The notes under the pieces are model-generated. The model was not told the origin of the DNA. It saw only the letters and a list, made by a program, of their open reading frames with translations, and searched no databases. Shown piece after piece: positions 16,730-25,987 of a stretch of 64,000 bases of DNA; the stretch's first letter is position 1; each line of letters starts with the position of its first letter. The position numbers and the translations under genes are program-made. The DNA is from Selenomonas sp. AE3005. GTDB taxonomy: Bacteria; Bacillota; Negativicutes; Selenomonadales; Selenomonadaceae. The stretch lies in the NCBI RefSeq assembly GCF_905233635.1, contig NZ_CAJODG010000028.1, positions 24,737 through 88,736 on the forward strand, given 5' to 3'.

Positions 16730-17665
16730 TTGCAAAAACTTGTAAGCAAATTGTCGCAAATGCTGATAACCCTGATTGGCGTCAGCTTTCTGACTTTTTG
16801 TTTGACCTATCTGGCACCGGGCGACCCGGCGGCCATGCTGCTCGAGGCCGGCGACACGATTGTTTCGCAGGAAACTCTGGACAAGACACGGGCGGAACTG
16901 GGCCTCGACAAGCCGTTTCTCGTGCAGTATGTGAGCTGGGCCGGCGGCGTTCTGCATGGAGATATGGGCATGTCTTACTCAGCGAAGAAACCGGTAACAG
17001 ACAAGCTGCTCGAAGGCTTTGCCGGGACGCTGACGCTGGCGGCCGTGACGATTGTGTTTGTGCTGCTGATATCCCTGCCACTGGGTATCTGGTCGGCGGT
17101 GCACCGCAATGGCTGGCAGGACTATCTGGTACGGACGATATCCTTTATCGGTGTGTCCATGCCGACCTTTTGGCTCGGTCTTATCTTTTTGTATGTGTTT
17201 GGCCTGAAACTGGGCTGGTTCCCCATTGCCAAATCCACGGTTACGGCACAGGGCATTGTTCTGCCGGCGCTTACGCTGGCGCTCTACATGTCGTCGAAGT
17301 ACATACGGCAGGTGCGTACGGTATTCTTGGAGGAACTGCAGCAGGATTATGTGGTGGGGGCCAGAGCACGCGGCCTGTCGGAACGGGCTATCCTTTGGAA
17401 ACATGTTCTTCCCAATGCCGTGCTGCCGCTGATTACGCTTTTGGGCATGTCCATCGGCTGGCTGCTCGGCGGCGTGGCCGTCATCGAGATGGTGTTTTCT
17501 TGGCCGGGGATTGGCAATATGGCCGTGCGGGCGATTGCCATGCGTGATTATCCGCTGATTGAGGGCTTTGTACTCTGGATTTCCATCGTCTACATGGCTA
17601 TTAACGCCTTGGTGGATTTGTCCTATGTCTACCTTGACCCGCGGCTGAAAAAGGAGGCCCATTGA
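16730..17665 (+). CDS. Opp/Dpp/Nik-type ABC transporter permease 1 (DppB/NikB-like)
   Basis: 311 residues, six membrane helices. The opening FLTFCLTYLAPGDPAAMLL and the later ELQQDYVVGARARGLSE...HVLPNAVLPLIT loop define the DppB/OppB/NikB family. The start is TTG 16730, behind AGGGAGTGG at proper spacing. First gene of a five-gene operon (permease-permease-binding protein-ATPase-ATPase) under a cobalamin riboswitch. In this family substrates include peptides, nickel, cobalt and metal chelates; the riboswitch points to cobalt or a corrinoid-related compound, an inference from regulation only. Confidence 0.9.
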   Translation: MQKLVSKLSQMLITLIGVSFLTFCLTYLAPGDPAAMLLEAGDTIVSQETLDKTRAELGLDKPFLVQYVSWAGGVLHGDMGMSYSAKKPVTDKLLEGFAGTLTLAAVTIVFVLLISLPLGIWSAVHRNGWQDYLVRTISFIGVSMPTFWLGLIFLYVFGLKLGWFPIAKSTVTAQGIVLPALTLALYMSSKYIRQVRTVFLEELQQDYVVGARARGLSERAILWKHVLPNAVLPLITLLGMSIGWLLGGVAVIEMVFSWPGIGNMAVRAIAMRDYPLIEGFVLWISIVYMAINALVDLSYVYLDPRLKKEAH

Positions 17666-18480
17666 TGACGGTTTTTCGGGAAAATAAATTATTTGCCTTT
17701 TATACGGGGCTGGTCGTGCTGATTGTTTTGCTGGCCATTTTTGCCCCTTATCTTGCGCCACAGGACCCCATGGCCGGGAATATGAAATTTGTTTTGCAGA
17801 CACCGTCGGCAGAACATTTCATGGGCACGGATAAGCTCGGACGGGATATTTTCTCCCGGATTCTCTGCGGCACGCAGATTTCCCTCTTTATGGCGCTGTG
17901 CCTGGTGGCTATGATTGCCATGGTCGGGACATTGGTAGGCGTGCTGGCCGGTTTCTTTGGCGGCTGGCTGGAAAATATTCTTATGCGGTTTGCGGATATG
18001 ATGCTCGCTTTCCCCGGTATCGTGCTGGCCATTGCCATTGCCGGTATCCTGGGGGGCAGCGTGGTCAATACAATTCTGGCGCTGCTCGTTGTCAGCTGGG
18101 CTAAATATGCCCGGCTGGTGCGCAGTCTGGTGCTGCGCCTGCGCAATCAGGATTTTATTCAGGCAGCCAAAATTCAGGGGGCTAAGAACAGCAGTATTCT
18201 GTGGCGTCATATCCTGCCCAATGTCATGCCGATGGTGGTTATAACCGGTGCCATGGACATTGGGACGATGATGATGGAAATAGCGGGGCTCTCCTTCCTG
18301 GGCTTTGGTGCCCAGCCGCCGACGCCGGAATGGGGCCTGATGCTTAATGAAGGCCGCCAGTATATCCAGACAGCTCCCTGGCTGATGATTTATCCTGGTC
18401 TGGCCATCTTTATTGTCGTTGCGATATTCAATCTGTGGGGAGACAGCCTCCGGGACGTTCTCGACCCACGGCAGGAATAA
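17665..18480 (+). CDS. Opp/Dpp/Nik-type ABC transporter permease 2 (DppC/NikC-like)
   Basis: 271 residues, six membrane helices. LAPQDPMAGN and HFMGTDKLGRDIFSRIL are the family's conserved N-terminal periplasmic part, and DFIQAAKIQGAKNSSILWRHILPNVMP its ATPase-contacting loop. The ATG at 17665 overlaps the preceding TGA and has AAGGAGG seven bases upstream; a TTG at 17662 is possible but closer to the ribosome site. Confidence 0.9.
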   Translation: MTVFRENKLFAFYTGLVVLIVLLAIFAPYLAPQDPMAGNMKFVLQTPSAEHFMGTDKLGRDIFSRILCGTQISLFMALCLVAMIAMVGTLVGVLAGFFGGWLENILMRFADMMLAFPGIVLAIAIAGILGGSVVNTILALLVVSWAKYARLVRSLVLRLRNQDFIQAAKIQGAKNSSILWRHILPNVMPMVVITGAMDIGTMMMEIAGLSFLGFGAQPPTPEWGLMLNEGRQYIQTAPWLMIYPGLAIFIVVAIFNLWGDSLRDVLDPRQE

Positions 18481-18511
18481 AATATTTTTAGTAAAGGGGA
18501 AGATTTGAGAC

Positions 18512-20092
18512 ATGAAAATTTTTAACACGAAGAAGTTATGGAAAGCCGTCAGCCTCGGCTTGTGCGGTGCAGCCCTGACCGTTATGCTGGCCGGCTGTGG
18601 TGCGGATAACAGCAGTGCCGACAAGGGTGTGCTGAAAGTCGGCGTGACGAACTTTGCCGATACGCTCGAACCGACGCAGAATTTCTTTGGCTGGGTGGTT
18701 ATGCGCTACGGCCTCGGCGAATGCCTGACGAAGTTCGATGACAAGATGAACGTACAGCCCTGGCTGGCCGAAAGCTGGAGCATCAGCGATGACCATACGA
18801 CCTGGACGTTCAAAATCCGTGAGGGTGTGAAGTTCTCCAATGGCAATCCGCTGACGGCAGAGGCTGTCAAGGCATCCATTGAACGCGCTTTTGCCAAGAA
18901 CAACCGCGCTGCGACATTCTTCAAGTACAAGGAAATCAAGGCTGAGGGGCAGACACTGACCATCGTGACGGAAAAGCCCATGCCGAATATGCCGGGATTC
19001 CTGGCTGACCCCCTGTTCATCATCGTGGACACGAGTGCTGAAGGCAGCCGCGACTTTGCTAAGGAAGGCCCCATCTGCACCGGCCCGTACATGGTGGAAT
19101 CTTTCGTGAAGGAAAAAGCCGTCATGAAGAAGAACCCCAACTACTGGGATGGCGAAGTGCCCTTTGAAAAGGTAGAAATTCCGTCTATCGATGACCCGAA
19201 CACCCGCGCTATGGCCCTGCAGTCCGGTGAAGTGGACATGGCTGTAAACATCGCTGCCGGCGATATGGATACCTTCCGCGGCAATGACAAGTTCTTTGTA
19301 GATGAGATTTCTTCCCTGCGCACGGTGCTGGCCCGTCTGAACCACAAGGGAATTCTGAAAGACGATAAAGTGCGTGCCGCCCTTATCTGCGGCTGTGACC
19401 GTGAAACCTATAACAAGGTTCTCCTGAAAGGCACCTTCCTGCCGGGCAAGGCTCCTGTACCGCCCTCCATGGATTATGGTTTTGACCAGCTGACTGACCC
19501 CAATGCCTACAACCCGGAAAGAGCTGCCAAACTCCTCGATGAGGCAGGCTGGAAAGATACCAACGGCGACGGCATTCGCGACAAGAATGGCCAGCCGCTG
19601 AAACTCGACTTCGTTGTTTACAACAGCCGTGCTGAACTGCCGCTTTACGCTGAGGCCGTACAGGCTGACCTCAAAAAACTCGGTTTTGACATCAATATCA
19701 AGACTGTTGACTACAACCTCGTTGACCAGATGGGTATCAAGGGCGAATATGACCTCTTGATTTCCAACATCACCACGGCCAACACCGGTGACCCGGAAAT
19801 CTTCCTTACCTGGTACTGGAAAACCAACAACAACGGTGACAATCCGCAGAATGGTTCTGGCTACAGCAACCCGGCACTTGACGCCAAGTTCAATGAATTG
19901 GCTGCCGAATTTGACAAGAGCAAACGCCGTCAGCTGATTATTGAGATTCAGCAGATTCTCTTAAATGATAGTGCGGCTCTGTTCCTGGGTTATCCGCAGA
20001 CCAATATCATCAGCAACAAGGTTCTCGCCGGTGTGAAGATGTATCCGTCTGATTATTACTGGATTACGAACCTTATCAAACCGGCTAAATAA
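18512..20092 (+). CDS. Opp/Dpp/Nik-type extracytoplasmic binding lipoprotein (SBP family 5)
   Basis: 526 residues. The signal peptide ends in LAGC with the lipidated cysteine at 29. The mature protein follows the SBP_bac_5 pattern: WLAESWSISDDHTTWTFKIREGVKFSNG, then GPYMVESF and NPNYWDG, and DEAGWKDTNGDGIRDKNG in the C-terminal lobe. This family includes NikA, DppA and OppA. It is the substrate-specifying part of the riboswitch-controlled transporter. The C-terminal lobe lacks features I can tie to one ligand. Confidence 0.9.
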   Translation: MKIFNTKKLWKAVSLGLCGAALTVMLAGCGADNSSADKGVLKVGVTNFADTLEPTQNFFGWVVMRYGLGECLTKFDDKMNVQPWLAESWSISDDHTTWTFKIREGVKFSNGNPLTAEAVKASIERAFAKNNRAATFFKYKEIKAEGQTLTIVTEKPMPNMPGFLADPLFIIVDTSAEGSRDFAKEGPICTGPYMVESFVKEKAVMKKNPNYWDGEVPFEKVEIPSIDDPNTRAMALQSGEVDMAVNIAAGDMDTFRGNDKFFVDEISSLRTVLARLNHKGILKDDKVRAALICGCDRETYNKVLLKGTFLPGKAPVPPSMDYGFDQLTDPNAYNPERAAKLLDEAGWKDTNGDGIRDKNGQPLKLDFVVYNSRAELPLYAEAVQADLKKLGFDINIKTVDYNLVDQMGIKGEYDLLISNITTANTGDPEIFLTWYWKTNNNGDNPQNGSGYSNPALDAKFNELAAEFDKSKRRQLIIEIQQILLNDSAALFLGYPQTNIISNKVLAGVKMYPSDYYWITNLIKPAK

Positions 20093-20107
20093 GTAAAGGA
20101 AGCAAAC

Positions 20108-20896
20108 ATGCTTTTAGACGTAAAAAAATTATCTATTGAATATCAGGGCAAACCAACGGTGTCAGACGTCAATTTTGACTTGTCAGCAGGGGAGATTATG
20201 GCCATTGTCGGTGAATCCGGCAGTGGCAAGACCTCTGTTATCCGTGCCGTGCTGGGTTGTCTGTCCGGTAACGGGCAGGTGGCTGCCGGGCAGATAAATT
20301 TTGACGGCCGGGATATTGCCCATTTAAGCAACAAGGAATGGCTCACTATCCGCGGCAAGGACATTGCGATGATTTTTCAGGACAGCGGCAATATGCTCAA
20401 TCCTGTGCAGACCATTGGCAAGCAGTTTGTAGAGTATCTGCAGCTGCATAGCTCGTTGAGCAAAAGCGAGGCCGTGGATAAAGCCTGCTCGCTGCTTACC
20501 CGTATGAACCTGCCTGACCCGCAGCGGGTTATGGAATCCCATGCCTTTGAACTTAGTGGCGGCATGCGTCAGCGTGTCGGTATCGCCATGGCCCTGGCCT
20601 TTGCTCCTAAGCTGCTGCTCGCTGACGAGCCGACGTCGGCCCTCGACGTAACCACACAGGCCCAGATTGTGGACGAGCTCATGCAGGTCGTCCATGAGGC
20701 CGGCTCGGCCATGATTATCGTCACCCATAATATCGGCGTAGCGGCGCACATGGCGGACAAAATCATGGTTATGGCTGGCGGCAGGGTGGTTGAATACGGC
20801 AATACGGCTGACGTCATTGGCAGTCCCAAGGCCGCTTACACTCAGACGCTCTTAAAGGCCGTGCCGGAGATTGGAGGCACACGCTATGTCGGATAA
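20108..20896 (+). CDS. Opp/Dpp/Nik-type ATP-binding protein 1 (DppD/NikD-like)
   Basis: 262 residues with Walker A GESGSGKT, Q-loop MIFQDSGNMLNPVQTIG, signature LSGGMRQR, Walker B LLLADEPTSALD and H-loop VTHN. It lacks the long C-terminal extension with a cysteine cluster found in many DppD/OppD proteins, so it is nearer to NikD in length. It overlaps the next ATPase gene by 11 bases. A TGACTTGTCA site lies at 20176-20185. Confidence 0.9.
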   Translation: MLLDVKKLSIEYQGKPTVSDVNFDLSAGEIMAIVGESGSGKTSVIRAVLGCLSGNGQVAAGQINFDGRDIAHLSNKEWLTIRGKDIAMIFQDSGNMLNPVQTIGKQFVEYLQLHSSLSKSEAVDKACSLLTRMNLPDPQRVMESHAFELSGGMRQRVGIAMALAFAPKLLLADEPTSALDVTTQAQIVDELMQVVHEAGSAMIIVTHNIGVAAHMADKIMVMAGGRVVEYGNTADVIGSPKAAYTQTLLKAVPEIGGTRYVG

Positions 20897-21671
20897 GGAA
20901 ATTTTGCTGTCCACAGATAAAATCTGTAAGATTTTTACTAAGAATGATGGCACAAAGTTTACGGGCTGCAAAGATGTGAGCCTGCAGCTCCACCGCGGCG
21001 AAACCTTGGGGCTCGTAGGTGAGTCCGGCTGCGGCAAGTCCACCTTTGTCCGCACGATTATGGGGCTGCACCCGGCCACCAGCGGTCATATCTATTTCAA
21101 GGGTGAGGAAATCACGACGCTTACCGGGGAAAAACGCCGGCAGATGGCCAAGCATATCCAGATGATTTTTCAGGACCCGGCGACGGCCTTTAATCCGAAA
21201 ATGCGGATTCGCGATATTATCTGCGAACCTTTGCGTAATTTTGCCAAGGTCAGCGACAAGGAGGCTGAGGCCAGAGCCGTAGACCTGCTGCAGCAGGTGG
21301 AACTGGCACCGGAAATCGCCCTGCGTTATCCGCATGAGCTTTCGGGCGGTCAGCGCCAGCGCGTCGGCATTGCCCGGGCCCTTATCTTAGAGCCGGAAAT
21401 CATCATTTGCGATGAGGCCACTAGTGCACTCGACGTGTCCGTACAGGACAGCATTGCCAAACTTTTGGCGCGGATTCAGAAGGAACAGGGCGTCAGCTAT
21501 ATTTTTATCTGCCATGACCTGGCTTTGGTCAGCCTTATCAGCCATCGCGTAGCCGTTATGCAGCAGGGCAGTATAGTGGAAGAACTGCCGGGGGATAAGA
21601 TAACGTCAGCCCAGCACCCGTACACGCGCAAACTATTAGACTCTGTGTTTACCGTACAGGGAAATAAATAA
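20886..21671 (+). CDS. Opp/Dpp/Nik-type ATP-binding protein 2 (DppF/NikE-like)
   Basis: 261 residues with Walker A GESGCGKST, Q-loop MIFQDPATAFNPKMRI, signature LSGGQRQR, Walker B IIICDEATSALD and H-loop FICHD. ATG 20886 is chosen because GGAGGC lies seven bases upstream, inside the preceding gene. Last gene of the transporter operon. Confidence 0.9.
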   Translation: MSDKEILLSTDKICKIFTKNDGTKFTGCKDVSLQLHRGETLGLVGESGCGKSTFVRTIMGLHPATSGHIYFKGEEITTLTGEKRRQMAKHIQMIFQDPATAFNPKMRIRDIICEPLRNFAKVSDKEAEARAVDLLQQVELAPEIALRYPHELSGGQRQRVGIARALILEPEIIICDEATSALDVSVQDSIAKLLARIQKEQGVSYIFICHDLALVSLISHRVAVMQQGSIVEELPGDKITSAQHPYTRKLLDSVFTVQGNK

Positions 21672-21693
21672 CAAAAAATATTTTTCCAAGGTA

Positions 21694-21722
21694 TTGCTGG
21701 CCTTTAGCTTTTATGGTAAACT
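21694..21722 (+). promoter_or_regulatory. Predicted rplS promoter
   Basis: TTGCTG at 21694-21699, a 17-base spacer and TAAACT at 21717-21722, about 70 bases before the rplS start. Confidence 0.65.
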
Positions 21723-21728
21723 AACTAG

Positions 21729-21780
21729 GTATGTGGACGGTCCTCTGAGCAGGCATGAGCTTGCCACGAACGTCTGGTTA
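21729..21780 (+). promoter_or_regulatory. Structured 5' leader of rplS (possible L19 autoregulatory leader)
   Basis: The leader between promoter and ribosome site contains a GGCA/TGCC hairpin and complementary GGACG and CGTCT segments. Firmicute rplS genes often carry an L19 leader at this position. I assign it by position and foldability, not by a confirmed consensus match. Confidence 0.35.
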
Positions 21781-21794
21781 AGGAGGAAAAATAA

Positions 21795-22136
21795 ATGAAC
21801 ATCATCGAGACTCTGGAGAAAGAACAGCTCCGCAGCGACATTCCTGTTTTTGCACCTGGCGATAAGGTTCGCGTACATGCAAAAATCGTCGAAGGCAACC
21901 GTGAGCGTATTCAGGTATTCGAAGGCCGCGTAATCGCTCGTCAGGGCGTTGGCGTTCGTGAAACCTTCACCGTTCGTCGTATTTCCTACGGCGTCGGCGT
22001 AGAGCGCCTGTTCCCGGTTCATTCTCCGCGTATTGCTAAGATTGAAGTTGTTAGCCGCGGTGTTGTCCGTCGTGCAAAACTTTACTATCTGCGCAACCTT
22101 ACGGGTAAAGCTGCTCGTATCAAAGAAAAACGCTAA
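21795..22136 (+). CDS. rplS: 50S ribosomal protein L19
   Basis: 113 residues, the normal L19 length. Conserved features are PVFAPGDKVRVHAKIVEG near the N-terminus, RIQVFEGRVIARQG, ETFTVRRISYGVGVER and the basic end RRAKLYYLRNLTGKAAR. L19 sits at the 30S-50S interface. It has its own promoter and a strong terminator, so it is monocistronic. AAGGAGG precedes the start. Confidence 0.97.
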   Translation: MNIIETLEKEQLRSDIPVFAPGDKVRVHAKIVEGNRERIQVFEGRVIARQGVGVRETFTVRRISYGVGVERLFPVHSPRIAKIEVVSRGVVRRAKLYYLRNLTGKAARIKEKR

Positions 22137-22148
22137 TCTGCGTACCGA

Positions 22149-22178
22149 TAGGGACTGCTTTCGAGCAGTCCCTATTTT
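22149..22178 (+). terminator. rplS terminator
   Basis: An eleven-pair stem (TAGGGACTGCT/AGCAGTCCCTA) closed by a TTCG tetraloop, followed by TTTT. Confidence 0.9.
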
Positions 22179-22223
22179 CATTAGCGTAATACAGCTAAAA
22201 CACAGCAAGAGGAGGAACCCTTT

Positions 22224-22745
22224 ATGAGTTCATTAGGCGAAGAAGCAAAGGACTGGCTTATATCCATCGTCATTGCGGTGGTACTGGCCTTTTTCATTCG
22301 CGAGTTTATCGTAGAGCTATACATTGTTGACGGCCCGTCCATGCGGCCCACCCTGCAGTCGCAGGAACGGCTGGTGGTCAATAAGTTTATCTACAACTTC
22401 CGCGAGCCGCAGAAAAATGAGATTCTGGTTTTTGAATATCCGCGTGACCGCAGCCGTGACTTTATCAAACGCGTTATCGCTACGGCCGGAGACACGGTGG
22501 AAATCAAAGCCGGCAAGGTCTTTGTCAATGACCAGCTGCTTAACGAAGATTATATTTTGGAACCGACGCGCAGCGAATATCCCAAATCCACGGTACCTAA
22601 GGGAACCGTCTTTGTGATGGGGGATAACCGCAATAATTCCGAGGACAGCCGCTTTGCTGATGTAGGCTTTGTGCCTTTTAACCTCATCAAGGGCAAGGCT
22701 ATGCTCGTGTTCTGGCCGGTAGCTCAGTTCAAGACGCTGCCATAA
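22224..22745 (+). CDS. lepB: Signal peptidase I
   Basis: 173 residues with one N-terminal membrane helix (12-33). The catalytic serine is Ser39 in DGPSMRPTL and the general base is Lys82 in DFIKRVIATAGD. The box-E signature MGDNRNNSEDSR follows. It removes signal peptides of exported proteins, several of which are encoded in this window. GAGGAGG precedes the ATG. The next gene, xth, follows after 13 bases. Confidence 0.95.
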   Translation: MSSLGEEAKDWLISIVIAVVLAFFIREFIVELYIVDGPSMRPTLQSQERLVVNKFIYNFREPQKNEILVFEYPRDRSRDFIKRVIATAGDTVEIKAGKVFVNDQLLNEDYILEPTRSEYPKSTVPKGTVFVMGDNRNNSEDSRFADVGFVPFNLIKGKAMLVFWPVAQFKTLP

Positions 22746-22758
22746 GGGAGGCATGACG

Positions 22759-23511
22759 ATGAAGTTAATTTCCTGGAATGTCAATGGCCTGCGGGCTTGC
22801 CTGAAAAAGGGATTTATGGAGTCATTCTGCAAGCTCGACGCTGATGTGTTTTGCCTGCAGGAAACAAAAATGCAGCCGGACCAGGCAATTCTTGACTTGC
22901 CCGGCTACAAACAGTATTGGAACAGCGCGGAAAAGAAGGGCTATTCCGGTACGGCGGTGTTTTCCCGTATTGAGCCGTTAAATGTGACCTATGGTCTGGG
23001 CATTGAAGAACATGACCATGAGGGCCGGGTAATCACTCTGGAATTTCCGGACATGTTCCTGGTGACGGTTTACACGCCGAACTCTAAACGGGAATTGGAG
23101 CGTCTCAGTTATCGTATGGAATGGGAGGACGCTTTCCGCGAGTATCTGTGCAAATTGGACGCGCAAAAACCGGTGGTGGTCTGTGGGGACCTCAATGTGG
23201 CCCATCAGGAAATTGACCTGAAGAATCCTAAGACCAATCATCATAACGCCGGTTTTACCGACGAGGAGCGGGCTAAATTCACGGAACTGCTGGCGGCCGG
23301 CTTTATCGATACCTTCCGTACCCTGTACCCCGAGCGTACCGGGATTTACACCTGGTGGTCATACCTTAGAAAGGCCCGGGACAACAACGCCGGGTGGCGG
23401 ATAGATTACTTTGTAGCCTCCGAGCGCCTGCAGGAAAAGATTAAGGACGCCACCATTCACAACGAGATTTTCGGCAGTGACCACTGCCCCGTAGGACTGG
23501 TAATAGAATAA
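22759..23511 (+). CDS. xth: Exodeoxyribonuclease III
   Basis: 250 residues of the ExoIII/AP-endonuclease family. The start MKLISWNVNGLRA is canonical, followed by CLQETKM, YSGTAVFSR, CGDLNVAHQEIDL, TWWSYLRKARDNNAGWRIDYF and the closing GSDHCPV. Homologues act at abasic sites and 3' ends. ATG 22759 is preferred over ATG 22753 because of spacing to AGGGAGG and family N-termini. A strong terminator follows. Confidence 0.95.
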   Translation: MKLISWNVNGLRACLKKGFMESFCKLDADVFCLQETKMQPDQAILDLPGYKQYWNSAEKKGYSGTAVFSRIEPLNVTYGLGIEEHDHEGRVITLEFPDMFLVTVYTPNSKRELERLSYRMEWEDAFREYLCKLDAQKPVVVCGDLNVAHQEIDLKNPKTNHHNAGFTDEERAKFTELLAAGFIDTFRTLYPERTGIYTWWSYLRKARDNNAGWRIDYFVASERLQEKIKDATIHNEIFGSDHCPVGLVIE

Positions 23512-23517
23512 TAGAAT

Positions 23518-23560
23518 CGGCATTACAAAGGGAAAAACTATCCCTTGTAATGCCGTTTTT
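23518..23560 (+). terminator. xth terminator
   Basis: A long stem between CGGCATTACA(A)AGGGA and TCCCTTGTAATGCCG, then TTTTT. Confidence 0.9.
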
Positions 23561-23631
23561 ACTTACGTTATTACAAGAATATTCGATATACAAGATAGGA
23601 AGGTTATGGCATTCACAAGGAGGGAATGGAA

Positions 23632-24627
23632 ATGGCCATGATAGCCCGGGTAGAAGAGAATGACCAAACTCTTTTCCATAAGACTAATTCTTTGCAGCCG
23701 GAAACTGTCTGGCAGAAAATGCAAAAGGGCACATCACTGCAAAAAGATGATGATGATACCGTAATCGGCAAAGCGGCAGAGGTTTTTATCAGTAAGGAAG
23801 GGCGGAAACTTTATGCTGATTCCCAAGAACCGCTGCAAAAACTTACGCAGACAGATTTTATGACCGAAGGTGAAAAGAAACTCAATGAATTGTTAGCTAA
23901 GAAAGCCGAGCGAGAAGAATGCAACAAACGCGCTGATGAATTGGAAGAACGGCTCAACAGCGAAACAGATACCCTTACAGATAAGGAAAAAGAAGATCTG
24001 CAGGCCGAAATAGACGAGCTGCGGGAAAAAGGCAAGTCGCCTGACCAAAAATTGCATGAAATGTATCAGAAAAAATTTGCCATAGAGGACGAAATGGCCG
24101 CCGAGCACCCGGAATTTACGCCCAGTGATGAGCTGGCCTGGCTGATGTATATGCAAACACAGCTCAATCAGGCCGTGGCAGGTATTGAAAAAGCCAAAGA
24201 TGAAATCAGTGCCGAGGGCATGTTGCAGGAGGCCTATACGATGCAGATTCTCTTGGAACGAGGCGAACTGGCCGTGGCTAAAAATCGCGCAGATTACCTG
24301 GGCGCCGAAATTGATTTCCGCAGCAGCGAACTATCCATGTCGGTACGGACAGACGAGCAAATAAAGGACCAGGCTGAAGAAAATGGCAAGCGTCAGCCGA
24401 CTGCCAATGATGTGGTACAAGCAGCTGCAGAAGAAGGCAAAGCCAAGGCTGAAAAGGCTGACACGCCCATAGAAAAACTTGCCAACAGCGAACGCGATAC
24501 TGCGCTAACTTTGCAAGAGAAAATCTCCCCCATAACTGACAACAATCTGACCGGTGAGGATACCAAAAAGATTATCAAGCAGGCGGAGAAAATAAAAAAG
24601 ATAACCCTGGAAGATGCATTGACGTAA
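23632..24627 (+). CDS. Unrecognised, charged, mostly helical protein
   Basis: 331 residues, rich in Glu, Lys and Ala, with coiled-coil stretches (about 75-150 and 240-330) and no signal peptide or membrane helix. No family recognised. An internal segment, FTPSDELAWLMYMQTQLNQAVAG, looks like a folded helical core. The start at ATG 23632 is chosen from three nearby ATGs (23626, 23632, 23638) because it has the best spacing to AAGGAGGG. It is monocistronic, between the xth terminator and a 290-base gap. Confidence 0.6.
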   Translation: MAMIARVEENDQTLFHKTNSLQPETVWQKMQKGTSLQKDDDDTVIGKAAEVFISKEGRKLYADSQEPLQKLTQTDFMTEGEKKLNELLAKKAEREECNKRADELEERLNSETDTLTDKEKEDLQAEIDELREKGKSPDQKLHEMYQKKFAIEDEMAAEHPEFTPSDELAWLMYMQTQLNQAVAGIEKAKDEISAEGMLQEAYTMQILLERGELAVAKNRADYLGAEIDFRSSELSMSVRTDEQIKDQAEENGKRQPTANDVVQAAAEEGKAKAEKADTPIEKLANSERDTALTLQEKISPITDNNLTGEDTKKIIKQAEKIKKITLEDALT

Positions 24628-24917
24628 ACAAAAGTGATTAGACAATGTTAAGGAATTGGCTATGTCCAAAATAATGCATGCTTATGAAATATGAAAGTTG
24701 TGTAATTGGTAGAGTGGACATTCATTACGACAAATATTATACTTTTCATAGGTGAGCTCCATTTTTATGCGGTAAATCCTGTTGGTTGGATTTGTTTTTA
24801 CGATAATACGTTGTATATCTGCCACAGGGAAAGAAATGTCTATGGGAATGAAGAATATGAGAATGGAGTATAGACCCGCATGGATATGTAAGATTGTATT
24901 ATGTTACGGAGTATGAA
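24628..24917. other. Intergenic stretch without a gene
   Basis: AT-rich, no supported open frame and no RNA motif seen. It should hold the promoter of the DUF1016 gene, but no convincing -35/-10 pair stands out. Confidence 0.5.
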
Positions 24918-25946
24918 ATGTTAATAAATCAGGCTGATTATTTAGATACCATACATGAAATTAAGGCTACAATCAAAAAAGCGCAGTATAAGGCAACATT
25001 AAAGGTCAATAGTGAATTGCTATTGCTGTACTACCACATTGGACAGGCCATCAATAGGCATAAGGTCTGGGGAAACAAGTTCATCGAGAACCTATCCCGT
25101 GACCTAAGGCTGGAATATCCTGATGCCAAGGGCTATTCCGTGCGTAACCTCAAATATATGGCCAAGTTTGCAGAAACTTACCCTGATAAGGAATTTGTGC
25201 AACAGGTTGTTGCACAAATTCCTTGGGGGCATAACGTGGTCATAATGGATAAAGTACTTACAGAAGATGAACGTACATGGTATTTGAAGGCGTGTGCGGA
25301 AAATGGCTGGTCGCGTAATGTGCTGGTTCACCAGATAGAAAGCAATTTGTACGCCAGACAAGCCACTGCCGATAAAATCAGCAATTTTGAAAACAGGCTC
25401 CCGGCACAACAGAGTGAACTGGCCACACAGATGATGAAAGACCCCTATATTTTCGACTTTATACCTTTCAAGGCGGATATGCTGGAACGAGACATAGAAA
25501 AAGCTATGGTGACCGATGTGACCAAGCTGCTGTTGGAGCTTGGTGCTGGTTTTGCTTTCTTGGGCAATCAGTATCACTTGAATGTCGGTGGCGAGGATTT
25601 CTACCTGGACTTGCTCTTCTATAACTTGAAACTGCGCTGTTATGTGGTCATAGAGCTGAAGACGGGTGACTTCAAGCCGGAATATGCCGGCAAGCTGAAC
25701 TTCTATCTGTCGGCAGTGGATAATATCCTGAAGACAGAGCAGGACGCGCCCACTATCGGCTTGCTCCTGTGCAAGAGTAAGAACGACTTGATTGCCGAAT
25801 ATGCCTTGCGAGATATCAATAAGCCCATTGGTGTCAGCGAGTACAGGATAACTGACGAAATCCCGGAGAAATTCCGCCAACAGCTGCCATCCATCGAAGA
25901 TATCAAGAATCGAATCGGTAAAACGCATATTCATAAAAACTTATAA
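24918..25946 (+). CDS. DUF1016 / YhcG-type PDDEXK nuclease domain protein
   Basis: 342 residues. The N-terminal half is the DUF1016 N domain (LLLYYHIGQAIN, WGNKFIENLSRDL, GYSVRNLKYMAKFAE, QIPWGHNVVIMDKV). The C-terminal half is the nuclease-like domain with GGEDFYLDLLFYNLKLRCYVVIELKTG, which contains the D...ExK metal site of PD-(D/E)XK enzymes. These proteins are widespread, often near restriction or mobile loci, with no settled role. ATG 24918 is chosen over a TTG at 24894. It sits just outside the left border of the island described below. A small AT repeat follows its stop. Confidence 0.85.
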   Translation: MLINQADYLDTIHEIKATIKKAQYKATLKVNSELLLLYYHIGQAINRHKVWGNKFIENLSRDLRLEYPDAKGYSVRNLKYMAKFAETYPDKEFVQQVVAQIPWGHNVVIMDKVLTEDERTWYLKACAENGWSRNVLVHQIESNLYARQATADKISNFENRLPAQQSELATQMMKDPYIFDFIPFKADMLERDIEKAMVTDVTKLLLELGAGFAFLGNQYHLNVGGEDFYLDLLFYNLKLRCYVVIELKTGDFKPEYAGKLNFYLSAVDNILKTEQDAPTIGLLLCKSKNDLIAEYALRDINKPIGVSEYRITDEIPEKFRQQLPSIEDIKNRIGKTHIHKNL

Positions 25947-25987
25947 ATGGTTTGATAATGAAAAAAATCCATATATATATATATAAA

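Noticed and set aside
16720..17547. Overlapping plus-strand frame inside the first DppB-like permease gene
   Set aside because: The permease frame at 16730 has all family motifs and a proper ribosome site; the other frame is low-complexity by-product.
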